From assembly GCA_903931735.1 (NCBI GenBank), contig CAIZDL010000065.1, positions 1 to 64,000 on the forward strand: a DNA stretch of 64,000 nt, in the 5' to 3' direction. Of the stretch, positions 44,888 to 52,987 are shown piece after piece. Under the pieces are notes generated by a model that saw only the letters and a list, made by a program, of their open reading frames with translations, did no database searches and had not been told where the DNA came from. Every line of letters begins with the position of its first letter. The stretch's first letter is position 1. Source of the DNA: an uncultured Rhodospirillales bacterium. Its GTDB lineage: Bacteria; Pseudomonadota; Alphaproteobacteria; Azospirillales; Azospirillaceae. The translations under genes and the position numbers were made by a program.

Positions 44888-45456
44888 TAGAGGTGCCCCC
44901 CTGGAGCTTTCATAGCGAGTTGCAATTTATCGATCTTAGTCCTGAGGGAATTGTCGATCAGGCGCGAGCCGACCTTGACAATAATCCCGCCGAGCAAACT
45001 GCCATCGACATTCACCGAGATGGCGACTTTATCCCCCAGAGCTTGCTGGACCGCGACGTTCATCGTCTTGGTCTGGGCCTCTGTCAAAGGCTGAGCCACC
45101 GTGATTTCCGCGCTGAGCTTCCCTTGCCTGCGGTCAAGATCGGACAAAAATGCCTCGATCATGCCACCTAAGGCAAACAGCCGCCGCTTCTTGGCGACCA
45201 AGGCTATAAACTGCTGCGTCAGCTCGGAAACCCCGGCCTTTTGCAACAGCGCTGATAGCGCTTGGGTTTGCTGCTCCCGGGTCAAAACCGGGCTGCGGAG
45301 GAAACGGCGCAAATCTGGTGATTGAGCGAGCAGATCCTTCAGGCGGCTCAGGTCACTCGCTACTAGTTCCAGACTATCGCGCTCGGTCGCGAGATCGAAC
45401 AGTGCGGTCGCATATCGTACCGCAAGTCCGGATGCTGCTGTTCCGTCGGATGCCAC
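44887..45456 (-). CDS. atpH: ATP synthase F1 delta subunit
   Basis: A 189-residue peripheral-stalk subunit that ties F1 to the b subunits (OSCP-like). The N-terminal helical domain has [20 protein letters not shown] and the C-terminal domain has [20 protein letters not shown] followed by LRTKIDKLQ, the family signature. It is the first gene of the F1 operon. The F0 genes (a, b, c) are not in this window, so they must be encoded elsewhere, as is usual in alphaproteobacteria. Confidence 0.97.
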   Translation of the reverse strand: MASDGTAASGLAVRYATALFDLATERDSLELVASDLSRLKDLLAQSPDLRRFLRSPVLTREQQTQALSALLQKAGVSELTQQFIALVAKKRRLFALGGMIEAFLSDLDRRQGKLSAEITVAQPLTEAQTKTMNVAVQQALGDKVAISVNVDGSLLGGIIVKVGSRLIDNSLRTKIDKLQLAMKAPGGHL

Positions 45457-45744
45457 TTGGTTCCTCGACTGGGTCCGTAGACGCTGGTTATTTGTTCGGG
45501 CCTTACTATGGAGGCGACCCTTTGGATCGGGTCACTCCTGCGTTTGCCGAGCGGTCAGATATCACAGTGCCGTGGGGTGTGCAACCCAGTCTGGACATCC
45601 TTGGCCGGCGATTCTGGCCTTTCGTTCCTGGTCAGCAATTTAGCAGACGCTTCTGTAACCGTCATTAAGGGTGCGTACTCGGTAGTTCTGCGTACAGAAG
45701 GCTCGTTCGCTCCCTTGCGGCTTCGCTTGTCTGGCCAAATTCCG
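45457..45744. other. Upstream region of the atp operon
   Basis: About 290 bases with no supported gene; the ATP synthase promoter should lie here but I could not assign a convincing sigma-70 consensus. A 7-base direct repeat (TGCGTAC) occurs twice near 45670-45695. Confidence 0.4.
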
Positions 45745-45805
45745 ATAAAAACCGGCCCGAGTCGAAGCCCAAACCATTCCCTTGGGGCTCGGACTCGGGT
45801 TCCGG
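45745..45805 (-). terminator. Terminator of the adenosine kinase gene
   Basis: Read on the minus strand: CCGGAACCCGAGTCCGAGCCC, a 14-base loop, then GGGCTTCGACTCGGGCCGG and TTTTTAT. The stem is long with small bulges, immediately past the adenosine kinase stop. Confidence 0.8.
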
Positions 45806-45814
45806 TCGTAGGGC

Positions 45815-46807
45815 TTAGCCCAGTTTTGGCCCGAGCAACCCCGCAAGGGCGACCTCGGGACGGGCGCCGACATGGCTGATAACCTCGGCCGCGGCAATGG
45901 CTCCGATGCGCGCGCTGTCTTCCAGCGACCGGCCGTTGGTGTACCAGTAAAGGAAGCCCGCGGCAAACAGATCGCCGGCGCCGGTGGTATCCACAACTTT
46001 GGCCACCGATGCTGCCGGAACGGTGATCACGCCATCGCGGCCGACCACGGTGGCCCCTGCGGCCCCTCTGGTCAACACCGTCAGCGTGCCGGTGGCGCGC
46101 ACCGCTTTCACCGCGTCTTCGAAGCTTGCGGCTTCAAACAGCGCGAGAATTTCGGCTTCGTTGGCAAACAGAATATCGATGTGGCTGGTTACCAGATCGA
46201 GGAATTCCTTGCGATAGCGGTTAACGCAAAAGGCGTCGGAAAGGCTGAGCGACACTTGGCGACCCGCTCGATGCGCCGCCGCCGCCGCCTTTAAAAAGGC
46301 CTCTTTGGCGCGCGGCGGGTCCCACAAATAGCCTTCGAGGTAGGTGATCTTGGCGGCGGCGATTTCCGATTCGTCGACATCTTCCGGGCCGAGATCGACG
46401 CAGGCGCCGAGAAACGTGTTCATCGATCGTTGCGCGTCGGGAGAGACCAGAATCAGGCAGCGCGCGGTGGGGGCGCCGCTGGTGGCCGGGTTGGTGGTAA
46501 ACCGCACGCCCGATGCGCGAATATCCCGGGCAAACACCGCGCCAAGTTGATCGTCGCGGACCTTGCCGATATAGGCGGCCCGGCCCCCGAGCGAGGCGAT
46601 GCCGGCCATGGTATTGGCGGCGGACCCGCCCGAAACTTCTCGTCCCGCCCCCATAAGGGCATAAAGCGTTTCGGCTCTTGCGGTATCGATCAGCGTCATG
46701 CCGCCCTTTTCGATCCCGTTGGTCGCCAGAAAAGCATCGTCGGCGTGGCTCAGCACGTCCACGATGGCGTTACCGATGCCGATCACATCAAAATCAGCCC
46801 GCGTCAT
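45815..46807 (-). CDS. PfkB-family adenosine kinase-like sugar kinase
   Basis: A 330-residue ribokinase-fold enzyme. N-terminal DFDVIGIGNAIVDVLSHADD and GGSAANTMAGIASLGGRAAY are the substrate-binding signatures of adenosine-kinase-like alphaproteobacterial members. The C-terminal PfkB motif DTTGAGDLFAAGFLYWYTNG supplies the catalytic Asp and anion hole. It is expected to phosphorylate adenosine (or a related nucleoside) for purine salvage. The start is ATG 46807, not the track's 47038, because the upstream part lacks family similarity and overlaps the divergent gene's promoter region. Confidence 0.9.
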   Translation of the reverse strand: MTRADFDVIGIGNAIVDVLSHADDAFLATNGIEKGGMTLIDTARAETLYALMGAGREVSGGSAANTMAGIASLGGRAAYIGKVRDDQLGAVFARDIRASGVRFTTNPATSGAPTARCLILVSPDAQRSMNTFLGACVDLGPEDVDESEIAAAKITYLEGYLWDPPRAKEAFLKAAAAAHRAGRQVSLSLSDAFCVNRYRKEFLDLVTSHIDILFANEAEILALFEAASFEDAVKAVRATGTLTVLTRGAAGATVVGRDGVITVPAASVAKVVDTTGAGDLFAAGFLYWYTNGRSLEDSARIGAIAAAEVISHVGARPEVALAGLLGPKLG

Positions 46808-46906
46808 TCTCTCGTCGTTCCTCTCGTTTTTGGGAAATCGAGGTTCCATCCAGGGGTGTCTGCCCTCAGTATAGCCGGAAATATCCCTCGCGCTACGGAA
46901 ACACCG

Positions 46907-47593
46907 ATGCCAACCGCCCTCTTTCGCGCCATCTTGCAACTGACCTCGCCCGAAGTCCGCCAGATCGTGGTGATCAGCATCCTCACCACCATCACCGCTT
47001 TCGTCAGCCTTGCCGCCAGTGTTACGGCGGTGCTGCATTTTGTCCCGCTCACCGGCATTGGTTGGCTCGATTGGACCTTGGATTTACTGGGCGGCGGCGG
47101 CACGCTGGGCTTGGCCTATTTGTTGTTCCCCGCGATTGTGCCCGCCGTTTCCAGCCTTTTTCTCGATGATGTGGTGGAGGCGGTGGAACGGCGCCACTAC
47201 CCCGAGCAAGCCTCGATCAAAGCCCAGCCGTTTGGCGAAATGGTTCTGGGCGCGGTCGGCTTTCTCATGATTTCGGCGACGCTCAATCTTTTGGTATTGC
47301 CGCTTTATTTGCTTCCGGGGGCCAATCTCGCGCTGTTTCTGGCTCTCAATGGCTATCTGCTCGGTCGGGTCTATTTTGAGCAGGTCGCCGGCCGCCATTT
47401 GGGACGCCCGGCGTTGCTCGCCTTGCGCCGAAGACATCGGTTGCGTCTGTTCCTGGCCGGGGTGGTGATTTGCGGTCTTGCTGCAATCCCGGTGGTGAAT
47501 TTGATGGTTCCGGTGATCGCCACCGCCTTTATGGTCCATATCTTTCACCAACAGCCGGTGTTGGGGCCTGTGATGGGGGATCCCGCCGATTAG
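46907..47593 (+). CDS. EI24 / CysZ-like membrane protein
   Basis: A 228-residue integral membrane protein. The sequence has four or more long hydrophobic segments: LTTITAFVSLAASVTAVLHF, GTLGLAYLLFPAIVPAVSSL, LGAVGFLMISATLNLLVLPL and GVVICGLAAIPVVNLMVPVI. The cytosolic loop ALNGYLLGRVYFEQVAGRHL matches the EI24/CysZ family (PF07264). CysZ members transport sulfate in gammaproteobacteria, but alphaproteobacterial EI24-like proteins have no assigned substrate. Start ATG 46907 gives the natural N-terminus; it is divergent from adenosine kinase. Confidence 0.82.
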   Translation: MPTALFRAILQLTSPEVRQIVVISILTTITAFVSLAASVTAVLHFVPLTGIGWLDWTLDLLGGGGTLGLAYLLFPAIVPAVSSLFLDDVVEAVERRHYPEQASIKAQPFGEMVLGAVGFLMISATLNLLVLPLYLLPGANLALFLALNGYLLGRVYFEQVAGRHLGRPALLALRRRHRLRLFLAGVVICGLAAIPVVNLMVPVIATAFMVHIFHQQPVLGPVMGDPAD

Positions 47594-47715
47594 CGAAAAA
47601 AGGGCCGGGAGGCCCGAGACGACAGGGGACTTGCCGCCGGGGCCATGGCCGTGATAACGCCTCAAGCGGTTACCAAGATCCATCGATAGTGCAGACTTAT
47701 CGGGAGCCATCCGAG

Positions 47716-48282
47716 ATGAACACCACGCCCAAGCCATCGTCCGTTTCCGGTTCCGGGGTATCGGGCGCGGGCGCGCATCGTCGCACCGTCGATGTTCCGG
47801 TTCCGGCGCCGCGCCGGCCCGGTGTGGGCGAGTTGCTTGGTGGCGCCGCCGATGCGCGCAAAATGTTCGTCGGGCGGGAGATCCAGATTGCCGGCGACAT
47901 TACCTGCTGCGACCAATTGCTGCTCGAAGGCACGGCCGAGGTTAAGCTGCGGGAAAGCCGCCATCTGGAAGTTACCGAGTCGGGCGTCTTCAAGGGGCTG
48001 GCCGAGGTGGACGACGCCGATATCGCCGGTCGCTTCGAGGGGGAGCTTATCGTGCATGGCCGCTTGCGGGTCCGGGGCACCGGGTCGATTGAGGGCCGGA
48101 TTCAGTATGGCGAGCTGGAGGTCGAGTCCGGCGGTCGGATGGTTGGCGATATTCAGGTGTCTTCGGTGGCACGGGTCAGCGCTGCGCTGGAGCCGTCGCG
48201 CCTTTCGGGCTTCCCTTCGGTGCCGCCGGCCAGCGCCGCCAGCCGAGCCGCCAGCCAGGACAGCGCCGCCCCCGCGCTTTAG
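47716..48282 (+). CDS. Bactofilin
   Basis: A 188-residue cytoskeletal protein of the bactofilin family (DUF583). A disordered Pro-rich N-terminus (RTVDVPVPAPRRPGVGELL) precedes a beta-helical polymerising core: KMFVGREIQIAGDITCCDQL, LLEGTAEVKLRESRHLEVTE, and GRLRVRGTGSIEGRIQYGEL with the repeated small-residue/beta pattern. The C-terminal tail is Ala/Ser-rich. Bactofilins assemble into membrane-associated filaments used in cell-shape or stalk and flagellar roles. Start ATG 47716 has GGGAG upstream. Confidence 0.93.
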   Translation: MNTTPKPSSVSGSGVSGAGAHRRTVDVPVPAPRRPGVGELLGGAADARKMFVGREIQIAGDITCCDQLLLEGTAEVKLRESRHLEVTESGVFKGLAEVDDADIAGRFEGELIVHGRLRVRGTGSIEGRIQYGELEVESGGRMVGDIQVSSVARVSAALEPSRLSGFPSVPPASAASRAASQDSAAPAL

Positions 48283-48309
48283 CGCTCAGCCGGAACCGGC
48301 TCTTAGCGC

Positions 48310-49509
48310 TCAGCCGTTGTTTGGATTGCCAGCGCTTTGATCGGGTGACGAGGATGCCGGAACCGGCTCTTCGTGCTCAAAGCCGCGCGCCCGGACCACC
48401 GCGCTCAGGGGGGCCAGCACGAAGCCTTTGGCCGCGAGGGTCGCCAGCCAGGGTGTCACCACCTCCAGTGTTAGCCCGTGAGGATGGCCGATGGCCACGG
48501 CGGCCCCGGTGCGGCGGGCGAACTCTTCAAGCCGGGTGAGGCTGGCGCGGATGGCGGCGGCGCTCAACTCGTCGTCGAGGAAAACATTGCGCACAGTATG
48601 GGGGAGGTGTTGCCGCGCCGCCACCTCGGCCGCCACCGAACTTCCGGCAGTCACCGAGTCGAGAAACAGCAGGCCGCGCTGCTTCAACTCCGCCAATACC
48701 GGCGCCATCAGCGTGCGACTGGAGGTAAAGCGGCTGCCCATATGGTTGTTGACCCCGACATAGCCTTGAAACGCGGCGAGCCCGTGATCGAGCCTTTTCA
48801 AAATTTCTTCGGGCGACAGGCGGCAGAGCAGCGCGCCGGGGCCGGGATCGAGGCCGGCGGCCAGCGGTTCCATGGGCATGTGCAGCAAAAGTTCATGCCC
48901 GCTGGCGTGGGCGGCCCCGGTTTGGCGGGCGAGGTCGTGGGCATAAGGCAGAAACGACAGCGTGAGCGGTCCCGGAAGCCGGATCACTTGCGCGGTGTGA
49001 ACCCGGTCGAGCCCCAGATCGTCGAACACCAGAGCGATCATCGGTTTGCGGGCCGGCAGGGTGAACGCCACGGCGTTGCGCCGCCATAGCGGCTGAGGTG
49101 ACGCCACCGGCGGCGGGGGATGTGCCGCCAAAGCACCATTCGCCCCGGTGGTTGCGACCAGAGCGGGGGCAGGAGGCGGGGCAGGGGGCGCCGTGACAAG
49201 CTGGGGTGGCGGCGATGGCGGTGGCGCGTCCGGTGGCACAGGCTCTGCCCGCAGGGTCTCGCGGGCCGGCGGGGTTTCGTGAGCAGGCGGTGCTTCGTGG
49301 GCCGGTGGTGTCTCGCGGGCCAGTGGGGCTTCGCGGGCGGGCGGGCTCGGGTTTGGGGGCTCTTCCCCCCCGGCGGAGTGGGGCGCGGTGATCGCCGGCG
49401 AAATCGGCGCGGGGGGGTGTCCGGCGCCCAATTCCAGCAAAAAACCGACCGCGATGCCGCCGACGACCATCAAAATCGCGCCGGGCAGGGTGCGTCCCAG
49501 CCCTTCCAT
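48310..49509 (-). CDS. Divergent polysaccharide deacetylase (DUF610 / YibQ family)
   Basis: A 399-residue protein with one N-terminal membrane/signal helix (AILMVVGGIAVGFLLELGAG), a ~120-residue Pro-rich linker containing repeated PPAHEAPPAHETPPARET, and a C-terminal deacetylase-like domain (RKPMIALVFDDLGLDRVHTA, GHELLLHMPMEPLAAG, GAAVAIGHPHGLTLEVV). DUF610 members are periplasmic NodB-fold relatives whose substrate is not known to me. The start lies one base from the copper-ATPase stop, so it is in the pheA-copA operon. The Pro-rich repeat resembles a cell-wall-spanning spacer. Confidence 0.88.
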   Translation of the reverse strand: MEGLGRTLPGAILMVVGGIAVGFLLELGAGHPPAPISPAITAPHSAGGEEPPNPSPPAREAPLARETPPAHEAPPAHETPPARETLRAEPVPPDAPPPSPPPQLVTAPPAPPPAPALVATTGANGALAAHPPPPVASPQPLWRRNAVAFTLPARKPMIALVFDDLGLDRVHTAQVIRLPGPLTLSFLPYAHDLARQTGAAHASGHELLLHMPMEPLAAGLDPGPGALLCRLSPEEILKRLDHGLAAFQGYVGVNNHMGSRFTSSRTLMAPVLAELKQRGLLFLDSVTAGSSVAAEVAARQHLPHTVRNVFLDDELSAAAIRASLTRLEEFARRTGAAVAIGHPHGLTLEVVTPWLATLAAKGFVLAPLSAVVRARGFEHEEPVPASSSPDQSAGNPNNG

Positions 49510-49510
49510 T

Positions 49511-51679
49511 TCAGACCGGTCCGCCGGGTGGCCGCCACCGTTGCAGCGATAAGGCGTTGCCGACCACGATCAGGCTGCTGAGGGTCATCGCCGCCGCTGC
49601 CGGCACCGGCCCGAACTGGCCGAGCGCCGCCGCCGGCAGTGCCACGAGGTTGAAGCCGAAGGCCCAGGCAAGGTTTTGCACGATTTTGCGCCGGGTGGCC
49701 CGGGCCAGATGAACCAATGAGGCGACCAACTCCGGCTCGGCGCGCATCAGGCTGGCACCGGCCGCCTGAATGGCAACGTCGGTGCCGCCGCCCATGGCGA
49801 TCCCGAGATTGGCTTGGGCAAGGGCGGGGCCGTCGTTCACGCCGTCGCCAACCATCGCCACCCGTTCGCGGGCGGCTTGCAGACGCTCGATCTCGGCGAT
49901 TTTGTCCTCGGGATGGACGCCGGCCAGAATTTGGTCGGGGGCGAGGCCAAGCCGGGCTCCGGTGGCGGCGGCGGCGGCGGGCGCGTCGCCGGTGACCATT
50001 AACAGCTTGAGGCCGGCTTGCCGGAGCGCGGTCAACGCCCGCCTCGCCCCTGGCCGCAGCCGGTCGGAACAGGCGATCAGCCCCAGCGCTTGTGTGGGGC
50101 TGCCCCGGTCGCCAACCCAGATCACCGCTTTGCCATCGGCCTCCAGGCTCGCCGCGCGTGCCCCCAGCGTGCCGGCGTTAATCCCGGCCTCATCGAGCAA
50201 CGCCCGGTTGCCGAGTAAAATCTCCCGTCGTCCGACCCACCCGACCACGCCTCGGCCGGGAACGGCGCGAAACCCGGCGACTTCGGACGCGGTAAGCCCT
50301 TTTGCGGCGGCGACCTCGATCACCGCGCGGGCGATTGGATGGTTGCTGCCGGCCTGAACCCCGGCGGCCAGGGCGAGCAGCGCATCGGCATCGCCATCGG
50401 CCGCTTCAATATTGGTGATATCCGGCCGTTCTTCGGTCAGCGTTCCGGTTTTATCGAAGACCACGAGGGTCAGGGCGTGGGCCGCCTCCAGCGCCTCGGC
50501 GTCGCGAATGAGAATGCCCTGGCGCGCCGCCACCCCCAGCGCCACCGCGATCACCGCCGGCGTGGCAAGGCCGAGCGCGCAGGGGCAGGCCACGACCAGC
50601 ACCACCACCGCCGGCAAAATAGATGCCGCGAGATCGCCGGTGGTCAGCCACCAGCCGGCCAGCGTCGCCGCCGCAACCCCGGCGACGAAAAAGGCGAAAT
50701 AGCCCGAAACCTGATCGGCCAGCCGTTGTACCCGAGGTTTGGTTGCCTGGGCATGACCGATCAGCGCAATCATCCGGCCCAGCACCGCCCCGGCGCCGAC
50801 GGCCCCGGTTTGCACGGTTAGGAGGCCATCGAGGTTGAAGGTGCCGCCGGTCACGGTGCTGCCGGGGCCACGGTCGCGCGGCATGGCTTCGCCGGTTACC
50901 ACGGCCTCATCCACCGAAGCGCGGCCGTCGAGCACCACGCCATCGACGGGAATCCGCTCGCCCGGCCGTACCCGCACCACATCGCCCGGTCGCACGCGGT
51001 GAATCGGCACGCTTTCCTCGCCGCCATCGGCCCCAACCCGCACCGCGACCGCTGGCCGGATCGCCAGCAACGCCTCGATTGCCCGGTTGGTCGCCCGGCG
51101 CGCCCGCGCTTCGAGCCACTTTCCCGCAATCACCAGGGTGATCACCAGCGCCGACGCTTCAAACTGCGGATGGAGCCCCGCCAGCACTTGCCAGACCGCC
51201 AAGCCATAAGCGGCGCTGGTGCCGAGGGCGACCAGCACATCCATATTGGCGCTGCCGCCTTTCAGCGAATGCCAAGCGCCGCGATAAAACCGCGCTCCCG
51301 CCCAAAACTGAACCGGAGTCGCCAGCGCCCATTGCAGCCACCCCGGGATATGGCCCAGCATCCCGGCCAGCAACGGCAGGCTGAGCGCGGCCGAAATGGC
51401 AAGGGTGATCAGGGTGCGTTTGGCCTCGGCGCCCGCCTCGTCGGTCGCCCTGTCGGAGATCGGCCGGGCGCCAAACCCGGCGCCTTCGATGGCGTCGATC
51501 AAATCGGCTTCGGCGATCACACCGGCATCGAAGGAGACCTCGGCCAGTTCGGCCGGCAGGCTCACTTGTGCCGAGACCACGCCGGGTTGGCGCGCCAACA
51601 CTTTTTCGAGCCGCGAAACGCAACCGGCGCAGGTCATGCCGGAAACGGTGAAGGTGGCGGTATCAGTCACGGGCGACAT
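49511..51679 (-). CDS. copA: Heavy-metal (Cu+) translocating P-type ATPase
   Basis: About 722 residues. One N-terminal heavy-metal domain carries FTVSGMTCAGCVSRLEKVLA (CxxC site). P1B features follow: VVACPCALGLATPAVIAVAL (CPC in the membrane channel), VVFDKTGTLTEERPD (phosphorylation Asp) and MVGDGVNDGPALAQANLGIA. The CPC motif and single HMA domain indicate Cu+ efflux or delivery, for example to cytochrome oxidase. The start is uncertain (ATG 51691, ATG 51679, GTG 51670); all lie inside or near the pheA end, so the genes overlap. The gene symbol is by family, not by a tested substrate. Confidence 0.9.
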   Translation of the reverse strand: MSPVTDTATFTVSGMTCAGCVSRLEKVLARQPGVVSAQVSLPAELAEVSFDAGVIAEADLIDAIEGAGFGARPISDRATDEAGAEAKRTLITLAISAALSLPLLAGMLGHIPGWLQWALATPVQFWAGARFYRGAWHSLKGGSANMDVLVALGTSAAYGLAVWQVLAGLHPQFEASALVITLVIAGKWLEARARRATNRAIEALLAIRPAVAVRVGADGGEESVPIHRVRPGDVVRVRPGERIPVDGVVLDGRASVDEAVVTGEAMPRDRGPGSTVTGGTFNLDGLLTVQTGAVGAGAVLGRMIALIGHAQATKPRVQRLADQVSGYFAFFVAGVAAATLAGWWLTTGDLAASILPAVVVLVVACPCALGLATPAVIAVALGVAARQGILIRDAEALEAAHALTLVVFDKTGTLTEERPDITNIEAADGDADALLALAAGVQAGSNHPIARAVIEVAAAKGLTASEVAGFRAVPGRGVVGWVGRREILLGNRALLDEAGINAGTLGARAASLEADGKAVIWVGDRGSPTQALGLIACSDRLRPGARRALTALRQAGLKLLMVTGDAPAAAAATGARLGLAPDQILAGVHPEDKIAEIERLQAARERVAMVGDGVNDGPALAQANLGIAMGGGTDVAIQAAGASLMRAEPELVASLVHLARATRRKIVQNLAWAFGFNLVALPAAALGQFGPVPAAAAMTLSSLIVVGNALSLQRWRPPGGPV

Positions 51680-52631
51680 AGCGGGGGTCAATCTGGCTGG
51701 GGTTCCGGCGGAACGGATCGGAGGGGTAAACGCCGAGGATTTTTACCATGGCCGTGCGCAGGGCGGCCGGGTTGAGACCCTCGTTGCAGCCGGCGAAAAA
51801 CGCGGCGTCTTCAGGGGTGTCGCAGCGCTCGACAAAGAAGCGCAACTCTTCGAGGGCGTGGCGCATTCCGGTATCGTCGGGGTGGCCGTCGACATCGGCA
51901 AAGAACTGCGCCGCCGAAAAGCGGCCCCCAACCAGATAGCTTTCCAGCTTGGTGATATTGACGCCGTTGGTGGCAAAGCCGCCAAGCGCTTTGAACAACG
52001 CCGCCGGCACGCTGCGCACCCGAAACACCAGCGAGGTAATCAGCGGGGTGCCGTCGTTGATCACCGAGTCGGGCTGTTTGGCCATGATCAAAAAGCGGGT
52101 GGTATTGTGTTCGTGGTCTTCGATGCCGGCCAGGACGGTATCGAGCCGGTATGTTTTCGCCGCCAGTTCAGACGCGATGGCGCCAACGGTTTTGTCGCCC
52201 AGCATCGCGATTTCGGCGGCGGCTCCCGCCGTGTCGGCATGATTGATCGGCTTGATGCCGAGCTTGCGCAAGGTTTCCCGGCACTGGGAGAGGGCTTGGA
52301 TATGACTGCGCACGGTGCGCAACTCTTCAAGTTTTGTGCCCGGCAGCGCCAGCAGGTGGTGATTTATCCGTTGAAAATGCTCGCCCGCGATGACCAGACC
52401 GCCATCGGGCAGCAAATGGTGAATGTCGGCGACCCGCCCCGCTACCGAATTTTCAACGGGAATCATCGCGTATCGGGCGGCGCCATCGTGGACCGCCGCG
52501 AAAGCATCCTCAAAGGTGGCGCAAGGCAGAGTCACAGGCGCGGAACAGACGCCGTGGCAAGCAAGATCGGAATAGGCGCCGGGCGACCCCTGAAAGGCGA
52601 ACACCGTACCGGCGGAATATGAAAACACCAT
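51663..52631 (-). CDS. pheA: Prephenate dehydratase
   Basis: A 322-residue monofunctional enzyme making phenylpyruvate for phenylalanine. The catalytic domain has VFAFQGSPGAYSDLACHG and AMIPVENSVAGRVADIHHLL and the Thr-Arg-Phe motif in EHNTTRFLIMAKQ. A C-terminal ACT domain (TSLVFRVRSVPAALFKALGG, GVNITKLESYLVGGRF) senses phenylalanine for feedback control. No chorismate-mutase domain is present. Start ATG 52631 is used; the 48 additional track residues come from the hairpin-repeat region and are not coding. Confidence 0.97.
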   Translation of the reverse strand: MVFSYSAGTVFAFQGSPGAYSDLACHGVCSAPVTLPCATFEDAFAAVHDGAARYAMIPVENSVAGRVADIHHLLPDGGLVIAGEHFQRINHHLLALPGTKLEELRTVRSHIQALSQCRETLRKLGIKPINHADTAGAAAEIAMLGDKTVGAIASELAAKTYRLDTVLAGIEDHEHNTTRFLIMAKQPDSVINDGTPLITSLVFRVRSVPAALFKALGGFATNGVNITKLESYLVGGRFSAAQFFADVDGHPDDTGMRHALEELRFFVERCDTPEDAAFFAGCNEGLNPAALRTAMVKILGVYPSDPFRRNPSQIDPRYVARD

Positions 52632-52721
52632 GAGGCAAGTCCGAACACTGAAGCGATGCAGTGCGCCGAGTATCAGGGCCTCTCCTTGCCGCGTCAACCA
52701 CGGTGGGCGTTCAGGTCGCTT

Positions 52722-52792
52722 ATGCGGGAAATCCCGCCAGGCCGCGCATGCGGGAAATCCCGCCAGACCGCGCATGCGGGAAAAGCCGCAGG
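52722..52792 (+). repeat. 26-bp tandem repeat containing a hairpin
   Basis: ATGCGGGAAATCCCGCCAGG-type units begin at 52722 and 52748, with a third, partial and diverged unit at 52774. Each full unit carries the perfect palindrome GCGGGA-AA-TCCCGC. It lies between divergent pheA and the SRP RNA gene. Confidence 0.85.
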
Positions 52793-52837
52793 TGAGGTCG
52801 CAAGGCCCTTGCCGGCCCCCCCACTCATGCTGCTATA

Positions 52838-52943
52838 AGGCGGCGGGAGGTTGGCAGCGGACGGGTCCCTCGCCAACCCGGTCAGGTCCGGAAGGAAGCA
52901 GCCGTAACGAGTTCCGGCTCGGGTCGCCGGTCAGCCTCCCACC
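52838..52943 (+). ncRNA. ffs: Bacterial signal recognition particle RNA (4.5S-type)
   Basis: The conserved apical domain is unmistakable: GGTCAGGTCCGGAAGGAAGC followed by AGCCGTAACGAG. Outer pairing GGGAGG (52845) with CCTCCC (52935) closes a roughly 100-nt hairpin. The RNA binds Ffh to target membrane proteins. Ends are approximate. Its position directly upstream of dnaX is the usual alphaproteobacterial arrangement. Confidence 0.95.
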
Positions 52944-52987
52944 CTTATCGGCCCGCTCCGACCAACAACGGCCGCCGGAAGCCGCGC

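Noticed and set aside
47716-48282. Bactofilin as a magnetosome cytoskeleton gene
   Set aside because: Bactofilins are common housekeeping scaffolds; the gene lies 8 kb from mamZ in unrelated context with no linkage to mam genes.
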